A DNA stretch of 64,000 bases from Lentisphaerota bacterium (GCA_015061615.1 SUWE01000003.1:33748-97747); one strand, 5' to 3'; counted from the stretch's first letter, positions 1 to 10,484 are shown. The notes: generated by a model from the sequence alone, not told the origin. Program-made: numbers and translations.

Positions 1-32
1 ATAAAGTCAGGGATAATATTTGAGGTGAAACT

Positions 33-833
33 ATGGCAAAATTGATCGATGGTGTATGGCTCTGGGGACAGACCCCGGGATCGCATCATGTGAATCCTGA
101 TTACCGTCTGCCTGGAAAAAATGTGATGACTCCAGTTGAAGGGTGTGATTTTTTCGGGATTTCCCGCTGCTGCCGCGTGGCGATGGGGGCAGGACCTTTT
201 CCGCCGTTTGATGATGAATCCGTGCCGCTTGATAAGCTTGATGAGGTCGTTTGGTCGATCGTCGGCGCAGGCAGTGTTCAGCGCAACGAAGAAAATCTCT
301 TTGATCTGGATGAGGTACTGCGTCAGGCGAAGCTCCACCCCAATGTCATCGGCGGGGTTATGGATGATTTTCTCCAGAATGAGCGTCGCCGTGAGATATT
401 TTCTCCTGAGGTACTGAAAAAGGTCAAAAATCTGCTCCGTACCGCTGTCGGCAGACCGCTTGAGTACTGGACAGTCTACTACGAACGGGAAATGCACCTT
501 GATGTGCAGGAGTTTCTCGATGTTTTTGATGTTATCACCTTCTGGACATGGTTCGGAGAAAATTTGCAGCACCTTGAGGAAAATCTCAATACCGTTATTT
601 CCGCAAATCCTGACAAGCGTTTCTATTGCGGCTGTTATCTCTGGGATTACGGCAACGGCAAGCCTCTTACTGCAGAACAGATGCAGCATCAGCTTGATGT
701 TTACTACAAATATATCAAAGCTGGAAAGGTTTCAGGTATCATCATCTGTTCAAACTGCTGTGCCGATGTCGGTTTGGATACTGTTCCGCAGCTCAAAGCA
801 TGGCTTGCGGAACACGGAAATGAAGAAATTTAA
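33..833 (+). CDS. Unrecognised cytosolic TIM-barrel-like protein
   Basis: The product is 266 residues with no signal peptide or membrane segment. I do not recognise a named family. The alternation of hydrophobic strand-like segments (VIGGVMDDF, YWTVYY, DVITFWTW, RFYCGCYLWDYG, GIIICSN) suggests an alpha/beta barrel of the glycoside-hydrolase type, with acidic residues at strand ends (D in GVMDDF, W-D-Y in CYLWDYG) as possible active-site residues. The ATG is preceded by GAGGTG at a good spacing. It stops just before a strong promoter, so it probably closes an operon that begins outside the window. Being next to glycosidases, a carbohydrate role is plausible but inferred only. Confidence 0.8.
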   Translation: MAKLIDGVWLWGQTPGSHHVNPDYRLPGKNVMTPVEGCDFFGISRCCRVAMGAGPFPPFDDESVPLDKLDEVVWSIVGAGSVQRNEENLFDLDEVLRQAKLHPNVIGGVMDDFLQNERRREIFSPEVLKKVKNLLRTAVGRPLEYWTVYYEREMHLDVQEFLDVFDVITFWTWFGENLQHLEENLNTVISANPDKRFYCGCYLWDYGNGKPLTAEQMQHQLDVYYKYIKAGKVSGIIICSNCCADVGLDTVPQLKAWLAEHGNEEI

Positions 834-836
834 CTG

Positions 837-866
837 TTGAAACAGCCTCGTTGATCCAAATATAAT
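837..866 (+). promoter_or_regulatory. Sigma-70-type promoter for the pseudopilin/GH42-like/GH36 operon
   Basis: TTGAAA at 837-842 and a perfect TATAAT at 861-866 are separated by 18 bases. The element begins three bases after the stop codon of the upstream gene and lies 31 bases before the pseudopilin start codon. Confidence 0.6.
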
Positions 867-896
867 GAACTCAAAACCAAAATGGGAGAAGAAAAA

Positions 897-1580
897 ATGA
901 AAAAATCACCCCGTCCCGAAGGAATGAAAGCCAAAACATTCACTCTTATCGAACTGCTGGTAGTCATTGCGATCATCGCCATTCTTGCAGCAATACTGCT
1001 GCCTGCCTTGAACAGCGCGCGTGAACGCGGACGTTCGGCAAACTGCATCAGCAACCTCAAACAGATGGGAACCTGTCTTCTGATGTATGAAAGCGACAAT
1101 GACGGCTGGTCAGTTCCCTATGCCAACCCTGATGGAGCAGAAAAGGAGTGGAAGTTCCGTCTTCAGGGTTACGGCGCAGGAAGGGAACTCTTTTTCTGCC
1201 CGTCTCAGGTCAAAGCGAATATCGTCGGTTACGGTATGCTCTATCAGGCGCGCGGCGGACACACCAACCGGCTCAATACTCACTATCAGGGCGCGGGCAA
1301 AGAACCGGTCAAAGCCAGCAGTGTGAAAAATGCCACGGCTAAAATGGTGATCGCCGACGCCAGAACAGAAGCAGGGCCGGGCAGCAACGATACCAATGTC
1401 ATTTACTGCAAAACCTGCGAAGCCAAAACTGATATCGTCGGTATAAACACCACTGACCGCCACGGAAAATCCAGGGCGCACGCGGTTTATCTTGACGGTC
1501 ACGCGAATGTGTTTTCTCTGGATGATGCAATTAAGACCCAGAGTGCAACACTGGATGTTTTCGGTCACTTTACCAAATAA
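897..1580 (+). CDS. Type II secretion-like pseudopilin, H-X-DG family
   Basis: The product is 227 residues. A short basic leader ([14 protein letters not shown]) precedes the class III prepilin signal FTLIEL and one hydrophobic helix ([14 protein letters not shown]), continuing into [10 protein letters not shown]. The tail has the histidine plus DGH element typical of the 'H-X9-DG' C-terminal domain; here ten residues separate H and DG. Prepilin peptidase should cleave before the FTLIE phenylalanine. I chose ATG 897 over 882 because GGGAGAA lies about seven bases before it. Such proteins are greatly multiplied in Lentisphaerota and Planctomycetes, often beside polysaccharide-degrading genes as here. 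Their exact function is unknown. Confidence 0.93.
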   Translation: MKKSPRPEGMKAKTFTLIELLVVIAIIAILAAILLPALNSARERGRSANCISNLKQMGTCLLMYESDNDGWSVPYANPDGAEKEWKFRLQGYGAGRELFFCPSQVKANIVGYGMLYQARGGHTNRLNTHYQGAGKEPVKASSVKNATAKMVIADARTEAGPGSNDTNVIYCKTCEAKTDIVGINTTDRHGKSRAHAVYLDGHANVFSLDDAIKTQSATLDVFGHFTK

Positions 1581-1595
1581 TCAGGAGATATGTGT

Positions 1596-4500
1596 ATGAA
1601 AAAGAGTTTATTGACAATGTGTTTGACTTCCGCTGTACTTCTTTCAGCGCAGGAGGTGTGGAAAGCTCAATCACGCGATGACTGGCATATCCGCAAACCG
1701 GCGGTGCTTGCCGACGGAGTATTTTCCCACGCATCCGGTCAGCGGCTGATCGCGGAAAAGAGCTTCAACGTCGCTGAAGGCAAAAAATATATCATCAGCG
1801 GTGAGTTCCGTATTGTCGGAGCATCTGCGCCGTCACCGTTGTATTTCGGATTTGTTCCCTATACTGCCGATGGTAGAGAAATCGGGTTCCAGCATTATAG
1901 GATGGTCGCAAGAACGACTATGGGTGAAGTTGTCCAGAGTGCCGCTCCCGGAGCGACTGAATTGGTGCTGAAAAAGAATCCGACATGGAATCTGACCAAA
2001 GGCACCTTGCTTCTGGCACTCAACGCCAAAGCCGACGGCAGTGACCTGCCCAACTTCAATATCGTCGCTGTGAAAAAGATCGTTCAGAATGCGGATAATA
2101 CCGTTGTTCAGCTTTCATCGGCGCTTAAAGAGGCGGTTCCTGCGGGAACTCCTGCCCGTCTGCACGGTTACGGTGCCTCTTTCCTCTATGCCGGCTGTTT
2201 CGGCAAAAAAATCAATGACCAGTGGCAGAAATTCACTGGTACTATCACCTTTGACAGCGGCGCTGTCCGCTGGGCACCCGGAACAAAACAGGCAAAGGTC
2301 GCGTTTTTGAGCGGTATCCGTTCCGGAACGGTGGAGTTCCGCAACATTTCGGTGGTCGAGGCGGATGCGGAAACTGCCGTCATTCTGCCCGGTCAGAGCA
2401 ATATCGCCACCAAAAATGCCGGTGCCGTGATAACGGTCAGTGACTCCGCTGAAGCTGACCGTTACCGTGCGGGGTCGATGTATGACGGAAAAAATGATAC
2501 TGCGTGGCTCTCCGGAGTCGCGCAGAGCGATCATGATATCGAGATAAACTGGTTCAAAAGCAATGTTACAGCAGGTGGAATTTTTATCGACTTCACTCCG
2601 GTGGATTACAGTTACCGCGATTCGGTGAGTTATCTGAGTCTGCTCAGCGGTTTCAAGCCGGAAAATTTTTCCGGAAAAAGCTCTCTGCCGAAGACGGTGA
2701 CACTGGCAGTAAAACAGCATGACAAGTGGCGTGAAATTGGAACATTTCCGGTCCGCAAGGATCATTTTTTTTACCGTTTTTCTGAAAATCTGACCGATGT
2801 TCAGCGGATAAAGCTCTCATTTACCGCTCCGGCAAACGCGCGAACCGCCATCCGGGAACTGCAAATTTCAGGCGTTACAGGCGGCAATAATGAAGCATTG
2901 AGGAGTGTCCCTGCCTTCAGTGCCAACGGTGCATACTTCATCTGGGTCGCCAACTCGTCACCGATACCGACTGACCGCGCTGTGGAGGGATTTTTCCGTA
3001 CCCCGTTCCGTCTCAACGGAAAAAAAGCTGTTGAAGCGGTGCTGACCGTCGCCGCGTACAATCAGGCGGAAATTTTTCTCAATGGAAAAAAGATACTGAA
3101 AACTCCGCTTACCATTCCGGAATCCCGTCCGCAGGCTCAAAGGGTGAAGCTCCCCGTTTCGATGCTCAATGAGACAAATCTTCTTGCCTGCCGCGCGATG
3201 AAAACCGATATTTCAAGCGGACTTCACGGCGTCATCTATGAACTTGCCATCCGCTTTGACGACGGTACGGAACAGTATGTGGTCAGCAATGGCAAAAGCA
3301 CAAGGGGTTCACTTGTTTCCGGAAATTTGTGGCACAGCACCCTTACCGGCTTTGAATCGTGGCTCCCGGCGCACAACCGCCAGTTTTCCGCCGCCTATCC
3401 GTCAAACTACTGGGCGGTCGATGTGAGCAAACCCTTCTTTGCCGATGAGGTGGAGCTTGTCGGGTACACTCTTACTCCGGCGGTTCCCAAAAGCGGGGAA
3501 AAGTATACGCTCAAACTTGATTTCAATATTCCTGCTCCGCTCAAAAACGACTACACTGTTTCGGCACGTTTCGGTGAACTGCCGCTGGAACTTCATGCGG
3601 ATTTTTCCCTCGGAAACAATGCCACAGATGCCGGTGAATCGCTTTTTGCCGGGGATAAGGGGAAGAAAAGCTGTATTATCAAAGGCTGCTGGAGTGAGGA
3701 AGTTTCAAGCTCTGTACCCGTCCGTCTGGCAGTTGCCAACGGCAAAACACAGGCGTTTATCCGCAGTCAGCATGGAAAGATGCTCCCTGCGCCCGCTGAC
3801 GGACAGCTCAAACTTCTCCTCGGAGCCGAACCGGTCAAACTGCCTGCGGGATTCCCGTTGTCGGAACTGAGAAACGGCAAATATCACCTTGACGGCAAAC
3901 CTGCCGGACTCTTTTTCTTCGGAGCGAACAAACTCACTGCCGGTCAGGTCGCCGATCAGCTTGATGCCGGAGCGCTTCAGATGTTCCGTGTCGGCAGAAT
4001 GCCCTTTGTTGCGGATAAGGAAAATATGGAGTCGTCGCACTCCACTTATATCAGGATTTTTGAAACCTTTGCCCGCTACACCCTTCAGAAAAATCCGCAG
4101 GCGAAGTTCATGCTGGTTCTGAGCATCGACCCGCTGACTGAATGGCTCTTTGCCAATCCGGATGATCAGATCGAACTTGGTGACGGCAGCCGCCTTATGG
4201 GATTTTACAACAACCGCGGCACCGGAAATTTACAGGTGCGTGCCAGTATGGCAAGTGAGAAATACCGCGCGCTGGTCTATGAAAATGTGTACAAACTCAT
4301 TGAACGTATCGGCAAATCCCCTTATGCAAACAGCGTTGCCGCCGTGGCGGTGGCTGCCGGGCTTGCGCATGAAAACAACTGGGGCGTTGACCGTTACGAC
4401 TTTACCAAAGGCAAACGCAACCGCAACAGCTCCATGACCGGTGACTTCGGTGTTGCGGCGCGGGCGGCGCTGGTGAAGTTCCTTTCTGAGCGTTACGGCA

Positions 4501-6122
4501 GTGATGCAAAATGGGCGGCGGCGTGGAAACTTGCTATGGAAAGCAAAATCACCGATCTGCTTTCGTTTGAAAAGTGGAGTCACGACCGAATCCAGAAAAT
4601 CATGCTGTGGCGCGACCGTCCGGCGGACAGATTCATCTTCCGCGACGGAGCAAAAGATGGCAGAGCCGCTGAGGATATGAATGAATTCTGCTCCCGTCAG
4701 CGTGCGGAAATGATGCTGGTCACGGCAAAGGCGGTCAAAGATGCTTCCCACCGCAGGATCCTTGTCGGCGGTTATGCCGGATATGTCTTCCCCCAGCTTA
4801 TCAACAACCCGGTCGGCAGTTCGGTATATTCCGGTCATGCGGCGGCGAAACTTTTGCGTGAAAGCCGGGATTTTGATTACTTCAGTTCTCCGCAGTGGTG
4901 TCACACACTTGATCTGCCGGTATTTTACAGCGTGCTGAACGACTCGTTGCGCCTTTACGGTAAAACCTTTATCGTTGAAGGGGATATACGCACTCACTCT
5001 GCGGCGTTCGGTTCCCTTTACAGCCGGTATAACATGGTTTCACAGCTCCGTAAAATGTCAGGCTTGATGCTCGCTAAAAAGTTCGGCTGCTGGTTCCTCG
5101 GCTGGAGCTTCAGTTTCAGCGGTCCGCAGGGCGTGCGTTTCTTTTCCGACCCGGCGGTTTTGAGTGAGCTGAAAAATCTCCGGGAATCCGCCGCACTGCC
5201 GGATCTCCCTGCCGTCAAAGGCGACCGTATTGCGCTTCTGGTCAGTGAGCAAAGTTCATGGTTCATGGATTTGATGTCACCTGCCAACACTGTCCACGCC
5301 CGTCTGCTTTACTACAATCTGCATAAGTTCCTGCGCACCGGTGCCGGATGCGATATCATGGCGCTGGAAGATCTGCCGCAGCTTGTTAAAACCGGCAGGC
5401 TGGATGATTACCGCTTTGTCGCATTTTACAACGCCTTCCATCTGAACAAGGAACTGCGTTCACTTATCAACACCGAAGTGAAATCCTCCGGCAGAACGGT
5501 ATTGTTCTTCTACGCTCCGGGATTCCACGATGATGACTTCAACCGCAACGGTTCCTCTGTTTCCCCTGAAGGAATCGCCGATATTCTCGGTGTGAAGAAG
5601 GTGGAAATGGTGAAAAAAGATCACCTGTTGGGGGCGAAGTGGAACAGCGGTGAGACCGTCGACTGCAATACCTGGTGGGACAGTAATCAGAAAGAGACTT
5701 TCTCAGACAAGATCGGTCCGGTATTCTATCTGACAAAGGAGTCCGGAGTTGAAAAACTTGCCGCTTTGCGCCTTGACGGAACCGATCATGCTGAAAAGAT
5801 CGCTGCCGCCCGGATAAAAGGGAAAGATCATACGGTGATTTACGTTGCAATACCGGATATTCCGCAGGATATGCTCAATACGCTCGTCCGTGAATCCGGA
5901 ACGGTCATCGCCGCTGACGGTGAGGTGATCGTCAATACCGGCAACGGATTCCTCTCGGTCACCAACCGCGGCAAAGAACGCGATATCACGCTGAAAAGTG
6001 CTTATACTGCCAACTGGAAGGAGCTGCCTTCGCAGCGCACGGTTGCGGAAAAAACTTCAACTGTGACACTCCGGTTCAAGTTCAACGAAACGCGCCTTTT
6101 CCGTCTGGATTTTGCGCGCTGA
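1596..6122 (+). CDS. Large secreted multidomain GH42-like protein
   Basis: The product is 1508 residues. The AGGAG at 1583-1587 favours ATG 1596 over 1590. After a signal peptide (MKKSLLTMCLTSAVLLSAQ) comes a domain (about residues 20-250) homologous to the whole protein at 39058. A discoidin-like (F5/8 type C) domain follows around 265-425, with YDGKNDTAWLSG. Next is a beta-sandwich around 440-560 (AEIFLNGKKI), like the sugar-binding domains of rhamnosidases and GH2. A TIM barrel around 770-1200 and a glutaminase-like domain around 1210-1370 resemble GH42 beta-galactosidases. Candidate acids lie in HENNWG (about 925) and IVEGD (about 1127). It is co-transcribed with the pseudopilin. The substrate is unknown. 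Confidence 0.85.
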   Translation: MKKSLLTMCLTSAVLLSAQEVWKAQSRDDWHIRKPAVLADGVFSHASGQRLIAEKSFNVAEGKKYIISGEFRIVGASAPSPLYFGFVPYTADGREIGFQHYRMVARTTMGEVVQSAAPGATELVLKKNPTWNLTKGTLLLALNAKADGSDLPNFNIVAVKKIVQNADNTVVQLSSALKEAVPAGTPARLHGYGASFLYAGCFGKKINDQWQKFTGTITFDSGAVRWAPGTKQAKVAFLSGIRSGTVEFRNISVVEADAETAVILPGQSNIATKNAGAVITVSDSAEADRYRAGSMYDGKNDTAWLSGVAQSDHDIEINWFKSNVTAGGIFIDFTPVDYSYRDSVSYLSLLSGFKPENFSGKSSLPKTVTLAVKQHDKWREIGTFPVRKDHFFYRFSENLTDVQRIKLSFTAPANARTAIRELQISGVTGGNNEALRSVPAFSANGAYFIWVANSSPIPTDRAVEGFFRTPFRLNGKKAVEAVLTVAAYNQAEIFLNGKKILKTPLTIPESRPQAQRVKLPVSMLNETNLLACRAMKTDISSGLHGVIYELAIRFDDGTEQYVVSNGKSTRGSLVSGNLWHSTLTGFESWLPAHNRQFSAAYPSNYWAVDVSKPFFADEVELVGYTLTPAVPKSGEKYTLKLDFNIPAPLKNDYTVSARFGELPLELHADFSLGNNATDAGESLFAGDKGKKSCIIKGCWSEEVSSSVPVRLAVANGKTQAFIRSQHGKMLPAPADGQLKLLLGAEPVKLPAGFPLSELRNGKYHLDGKPAGLFFFGANKLTAGQVADQLDAGALQMFRVGRMPFVADKENMESSHSTYIRIFETFARYTLQKNPQAKFMLVLSIDPLTEWLFANPDDQIELGDGSRLMGFYNNRGTGNLQVRASMASEKYRALVYENVYKLIERIGKSPYANSVAAVAVAAGLAHENNWGVDRYDFTKGKRNRNSSMTGDFGVAARAALVKFLSERYGSDAKWAAAWKLAMESKITDLLSFEKWSHDRIQKIMLWRDRPADRFIFRDGAKDGRAAEDMNEFCSRQRAEMMLVTAKAVKDASHRRILVGGYAGYVFPQLINNPVGSSVYSGHAAAKLLRESRDFDYFSSPQWCHTLDLPVFYSVLNDSLRLYGKTFIVEGDIRTHSAAFGSLYSRYNMVSQLRKMSGLMLAKKFGCWFLGWSFSFSGPQGVRFFSDPAVLSELKNLRESAALPDLPAVKGDRIALLVSEQSSWFMDLMSPANTVHARLLYYNLHKFLRTGAGCDIMALEDLPQLVKTGRLDDYRFVAFYNAFHLNKELRSLINTEVKSSGRTVLFFYAPGFHDDDFNRNGSSVSPEGIADILGVKKVEMVKKDHLLGAKWNSGETVDCNTWWDSNQKETFSDKIGPVFYLTKESGVEKLAALRLDGTDHAEKIAAARIKGKDHTVIYVAIPDIPQDMLNTLVRESGTVIAADGEVIVNTGNGFLSVTNRGKERDITLKSAYTANWKELPSQRTVAEKTSTVTLRFKFNETRLFRLDFAR

Positions 6123-6164
6123 AGCTGAAGTTGCGGTATTTGTGATAACCTGACTTGAAATGAG

Positions 6165-8090
6165 ATGAAAAGAATGTTCCATACGCTTGAAAATGAGCTG
6201 TTCCGCCGGGTGTTTGAAGTTTCCGCTTCCGGGGTGAGATCGGTGTCGATGGTGGATAAACGCTCCGGTCTGGAGTATCTGCACACTCCGGCGCGGGAGT
6301 TTATGTTTTCCATCGACGGTAAAATGTACTCCTCATACCGCAGTTGTTCTGTTCGTGTCGTTGACGGCAATACCGAAGTCAACGCTGATACGCCGGAATT
6401 TATCCGCTGTGAAGCTGCGGAAAATCAGCTTTCGCTCGTTTTTGCACTGGGCAGGGTGGAACTTTCTCTCAATTACCGTATATTCCCCGGTGTCTGCGGA
6501 TACCGTAAAAGTGTGAGCATCATCAATAAAAGCGGCAAAATGGTCAAAATCGACAAATTCGCCTTTGATGATACCTGCGCCGCTCCCGGGAAAATCGCCG
6601 ATTGTGCGCTTTTCTCCGGATACAGCGACACTCCCCAACCGTTATGTTTCACCTGCGAAGGTAACGAAGATATGGTGCGTTGTCATGACCGTGTGCTTGA
6701 TGCCGGCTGGTTCATGGGGTCCACTGCGCCGGGGATTTTACGTTACATGATGATCTACCCCAACTGGCGCAATGCACTCAACGCACTGAATATGAGTTCG
6801 GCGCCGTTTGCAAAGTTCCTTGAGAACGGGGAGTCCTTCACTTCTCCGGAATCGGTATTTGCTTTGTACAGCGGCAAAATGGCTGATGCCGCAACGGCAG
6901 ATGATTTCAACGCATTGCTGAGAGTTGACCTTCCGCCGCTTTGCCGCAGAGAAGGGCTTATGTACTGTACATGGATACCGTTTCTGAAAAATATCAACGC
7001 TTCGCTGGTAAAGGAGCTTATTTCCCGCGCCGCCGCACTCAATTACCGTTATTTTGTTCTTGATGACGGCTGGTTCACCGCCGATGATCATGCGGTGGAT
7101 AAGGAAAAGTTCCCCGGCGGTCTGGAAGAAATTTCCGATGCTGTCCGCGCCGCCGGAATGGAGTCCGGTTTATGGCTGAATATCGGAACTGCCTACGGCA
7201 GAAAGGATTTGCCGGAAAATTTCTTCGCCCGTCAGTATGACGGAAAAAAGAGCCGTCTGGGGTTTGATTACTCCAATTCCGGTGACGTATTATGTCTGGG
7301 CAGTTTGTGGCGCGATGCGGCGCTTGCCGAACTTGAGGCGCTGGCGGAAAAGTATCATCCGGCTTATTTCAAACTTGATTTCAGCAGTATCATGTCTCCC
7401 TACGGATTGCTTCCCTACGGCTGTCACGCAAAAGATCACGCATACCACCGCTGCTGGCACGACTCCTTCATGGCAATGTACGACGGAATGCACTGTATCA
7501 AAGAGCGGATGCTGGAGCGTTTCCCTGAAATCATCCTCGATTTCAGTTTTGAGACCTTCGGAACGGAAAAACCCAATATTGCGGCATTGGAACTTTCTGC
7601 ACTGCATCACGTTACAAATATCGCCGCCGATGACCCCGATATCCAGGATATATCAATGGCGCGCAAATCGTTTTATCCGTGGCTGAAACGCCTTCCGGCG
7701 GAGCGTATCCTCAACGGTCTGCTTGCTGTTCAGGGTGAACGGTGTGCCGAGGCGCTGCTCACTTCGTTCGCGGGTGCGCCGCTGACGGCGGGCGATCTGC
7801 GGAGTTTGACCGGCGAACAGTGTGCGCGGCTGAAAAAGTTTTCCGCCGCATTCAATTCAGCGGTTTCACAGGGGGCATTGACAAAATTCCGTTCCTTTGA
7901 GTTCTCAGACAAAGTCGATGGATTCTGCCGTCTGAATGAAAACGGGAGCGGTTTTGCCGCGTTTTTCAACCGGACTTCCGCTCCCTTTAACGTTGAATTG
8001 CCGGATGGAGTTTCCGTTGTCAATGTGGAAAACGGTGACTCTGCCGCCGTTCTTCCCGCCAACGACTGCGCCATGTTTTTCTGGCAGTGA
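6165..8090 (+). CDS. GH36-type alpha-galactosidase (melibiase-like)
   Basis: The product is 641 residues without a signal peptide, so probably cytosolic. It has an N-terminal beta-sandwich, then a barrel with LDDGWF near residues 296-301 and the strand YFKLDFSS near 400-406. In GH36 the aspartate of the corresponding KxD motif is the nucleophile, here about D404. LDFSFETFG near 459 is another barrel strand. A C-terminal beta domain ends the protein. It would remove terminal alpha-linked galactose or a related sugar from oligosaccharides. It lies 42 bases after the GH42-like gene and probably shares its promoter. The ribosome binding site is weak, and ATG 6174 is an alternative start. The gene ends ten bases from a convergent gene, with no terminator visible between them. 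Confidence 0.82.
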   Translation: MKRMFHTLENELFRRVFEVSASGVRSVSMVDKRSGLEYLHTPAREFMFSIDGKMYSSYRSCSVRVVDGNTEVNADTPEFIRCEAAENQLSLVFALGRVELSLNYRIFPGVCGYRKSVSIINKSGKMVKIDKFAFDDTCAAPGKIADCALFSGYSDTPQPLCFTCEGNEDMVRCHDRVLDAGWFMGSTAPGILRYMMIYPNWRNALNALNMSSAPFAKFLENGESFTSPESVFALYSGKMADAATADDFNALLRVDLPPLCRREGLMYCTWIPFLKNINASLVKELISRAAALNYRYFVLDDGWFTADDHAVDKEKFPGGLEEISDAVRAAGMESGLWLNIGTAYGRKDLPENFFARQYDGKKSRLGFDYSNSGDVLCLGSLWRDAALAELEALAEKYHPAYFKLDFSSIMSPYGLLPYGCHAKDHAYHRCWHDSFMAMYDGMHCIKERMLERFPEIILDFSFETFGTEKPNIAALELSALHHVTNIAADDPDIQDISMARKSFYPWLKRLPAERILNGLLAVQGERCAEALLTSFAGAPLTAGDLRSLTGEQCARLKKFSAAFNSAVSQGALTKFRSFEFSDKVDGFCRLNENGSGFAAFFNRTSAPFNVELPDGVSVVNVENGDSAAVLPANDCAMFFWQ

Positions 8091-8100
8091 CGGAGGAAGT

Positions 8101-9528
8101 TCAGAAGGGGAAATCTTCTTCTGCATCAAGTTTGACCGCCTGAACCGGTTCGGGTTTTTCCACGAAACTTTGAACCGACGTGCCTTCAACCGTTATTGCT
8201 TTTACCGGAGTCACCGGACAAATATGCTGACATGCGCCGCAGCCGATGCAGAGTTTCTCATTCACCTGCGGAATGTTTGTATCCTTATACGGCACCATTG
8301 TCAGCGCTCCGACCGGACAGTGTTCGGCACATGCTCCGCAATCTTCTCCTGCATCGTATGCCACACAGAGGGCAGGGGTGTAGCGGGCAAGACCGATACG
8401 CAAACGTTGTTTGTCTTTAAGTTCCAGAATTTTCAGCGCTCCGGCAGGGCAGGTGTTCATACAGCGGGAACAGCCGAAACGGCACTCGCCTTTGCTGTAA
8501 TCCAGATGCGGCATCATAAATCCGCGCAAGCCGTACTCATTCACTGAAGGAGTAAGGACATTGCCGCTGCATGCGCTGATGCACAACCCGCAGCCGATAC
8601 ACGCGGAACTGAAGCGGTCGAAATTCATCGCCCCCGGCGGCATGATGACCTTTTCCGGAACCGGACGTTTGCCCAGAATCACTCCGGCGGCGGCGGAAAC
8701 GGCAACAGCGGTACTGCCTGCTATAAATTCTCGGCGCGAGGGCATGGATGGCTCTTTATTTTGACATGCGGTGATCTTCAATGCATCAAATTTGCATTGA
8801 GACAGACAATTCATGCACATCACGCAATCTTCATTGTTAACAAGTTTATTTTTTGCATCTATGCAGGAACTTTTGCAGATCTTTTCACACGCTCCGCAAG
8901 AAACGCATTTATCCTTGTCGATGGTGACTTTGTACAGCGCGAAACGGGCGAACAGCCCCAGAACAGTTCCGACGGGGCAGAGGGTGTTGCAGTAGATCCT
9001 GCCCTTCCACCGGGCAAGGATGAGCAGTATCACAAATACTCCCCACGCGTAAATCATCGTCACCACTGCCGCGTTGGGAGCTTTTTCCGCAATTCCGGCA
9101 AGGTGTGCCGTTTCGCGGAATCCGTAATTGACGATCTGCACGAAGTTTGCCGACGGCATCAGAATTGTCCACGGGAGCATCACTCCGGCGGCGACCATCA
9201 CCGTTCCGGCGATGAAGATGAGATATTTCACCGGACGGACTCCCGGCAGAAAGCGGAAACTGCGTTTGCCTGTTGCCATGATATCCTGCATTATTCCCAG
9301 CGGGCAGAGAACCGAACAGTAGACTCTGCCGGTCAAAAGAGTAACAATGACGATGGAAACAACGGCAAAGACCGCGCCGAGAGAGATTTCAGAGAATATG
9401 CCCAGCGCGCTTGAGCCGAACTGGGTGGTGAAAAATCCGCTTATTTCCGGGATGAACCACGCCGCGCACCACGAGGCGGCGAAGGTCAGTGCGGCAAGCA
9501 GAATTCTGATTATTCGCAGTTTTTTCAT
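8101..9528 (-). CDS. NapH-NapG-like polyferredoxin fusion with internal Tat motif
   Basis: The product is 475 residues. Residues 1-200 are a polytopic membrane domain with paired CxxxCP sites (CSVLCP near 71, CNTLCP near 180), as in NapH/NosR-type quinol dehydrogenases. Two ferredoxin-like Cys clusters follow (208-222 and 235-245). At 264-269 the sequence SRREFI, then a small hydrophobic stretch, matches a twin-arginine signal inside the chain. Beyond it are four more Cys clusters (310, 349, 397, 427 onward), like NapG. It probably moves electrons between the quinone pool and a periplasmic partner. Its ATG overlaps the stop of the DUF362 gene, in an operon with tatA and tatC. The partner oxidoreductase is not visible here. 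Confidence 0.88.
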   Translation of the reverse strand: MKKLRIIRILLAALTFAASWCAAWFIPEISGFFTTQFGSSALGIFSEISLGAVFAVVSIVIVTLLTGRVYCSVLCPLGIMQDIMATGKRSFRFLPGVRPVKYLIFIAGTVMVAAGVMLPWTILMPSANFVQIVNYGFRETAHLAGIAEKAPNAAVVTMIYAWGVFVILLILARWKGRIYCNTLCPVGTVLGLFARFALYKVTIDKDKCVSCGACEKICKSSCIDAKNKLVNNEDCVMCMNCLSQCKFDALKITACQNKEPSMPSRREFIAGSTAVAVSAAAGVILGKRPVPEKVIMPPGAMNFDRFSSACIGCGLCISACSGNVLTPSVNEYGLRGFMMPHLDYSKGECRFGCSRCMNTCPAGALKILELKDKQRLRIGLARYTPALCVAYDAGEDCGACAEHCPVGALTMVPYKDTNIPQVNEKLCIGCGACQHICPVTPVKAITVEGTSVQSFVEKPEPVQAVKLDAEEDFPF

Positions 9529-10481
9529 GATTTCAGGTCGATTCTTTTGATATTCAGTGATTTCAGGTCAGTCGTCCCCAGTCCGAGCGCTTTGGCAGCG
9601 GCAATGTGTCCTATGGAACGCAGCGGAACATTGAGCAATCTTGCTCCGGCGGTATCGAGCGCCACCATATCCGTTCCGCCCATCATGTAACGCAGAAGTT
9701 TCACGTCACTCTGATCGACTCCGCGCGGGCCGCGGCTGATTATCACCCGGTAGGCATCGACGATATTCAAATCCGGCTTGCGGAATGAACAGCATTCGGC
9801 GATGCACTGATTCAATCCGTGACTGTGGAAATAGCGGTGGTATTTTTTGGAAACGGTTCCCATCAGATTTTTCATACAGCAGGTGAGCTTTGCGCCGCCG
9901 TGAACCTTCAGTACCGGAACGTTGATGAATACGTCGCAGTTGCGGACAAGGTTGTGATTGACCATTGTTTTCAGGACTTTTGCTCCGGGAACGGTAACTT
10001 CACTGTAATTTTCCGCAAGGTATTCGGCATCTTTGTCGCTGTCGCCGCCGACGACTACGGCTCCGGCATTGCGGGCGTATTCCGCGATTTTACTGGTGCG
10101 GTAGGTGTCACCCCAGAAGTTGCATGTGGTGTCAAAGACGTAAACCTCCTTCGCTCCGGCGGCTTTACAGCTGCGGATTATCGCCGCAACCAGTTCCGGA
10201 TTGGTGTTCGCCCCCATTTCCGGCGGCTGATTCCATGCAATATTGGGTTTGACGAGGACGGTCTGACCCTTTCGGACAAATTTTTCCATGCCGCCGAGGG
10301 TCTTCATCAGTGCATCGAACATCTCCTGAATCCCGCCGTTGCGGACGACTGCGATATCCACCGGGGCATCCGGCGCAGTTGCGGCAGGTGCGGGCGCCGC
10401 TGAAAGCGACGGAACAAGTTTTGCCACACTGCTCAATGCTGCCAATGCGGCGCTTTTTTTCAGAAAATCACGTCTGTCCAT
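9525..10481 (-). CDS. DUF362 protein with Tat signal peptide
   Basis: The product is 318 residues. It opens with MDRRDFLKKSAALAAL, a textbook twin-arginine signal, followed by an Ala/Pro-rich cleavage region. The body matches the DUF362 family: VRNGGIQEMFDALMKTLGG near the start, VLVKPNIAWN, then VPVLKVHGGAKLTCCMKNLMGTV. DUF362 proteins often occur with ferredoxins; their biochemical role is not settled. It starts three bases after tatC ends and overlaps the polyferredoxin gene by four bases (ATGA), so all four genes are very likely one transcript. As a Tat cargo it should be folded, perhaps with a cofactor, before export. Those last points are inference. Confidence 0.88.
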   Translation of the reverse strand: MDRRDFLKKSAALAALSSVAKLVPSLSAAPAPAATAPDAPVDIAVVRNGGIQEMFDALMKTLGGMEKFVRKGQTVLVKPNIAWNQPPEMGANTNPELVAAIIRSCKAAGAKEVYVFDTTCNFWGDTYRTSKIAEYARNAGAVVVGGDSDKDAEYLAENYSEVTVPGAKVLKTMVNHNLVRNCDVFINVPVLKVHGGAKLTCCMKNLMGTVSKKYHRYFHSHGLNQCIAECCSFRKPDLNIVDAYRVIISRGPRGVDQSDVKLLRYMMGGTDMVALDTAGARLLNVPLRSIGHIAAAKALGLGTTDLKSLNIKRIDLKS

Positions 10482-10484
10482 AAA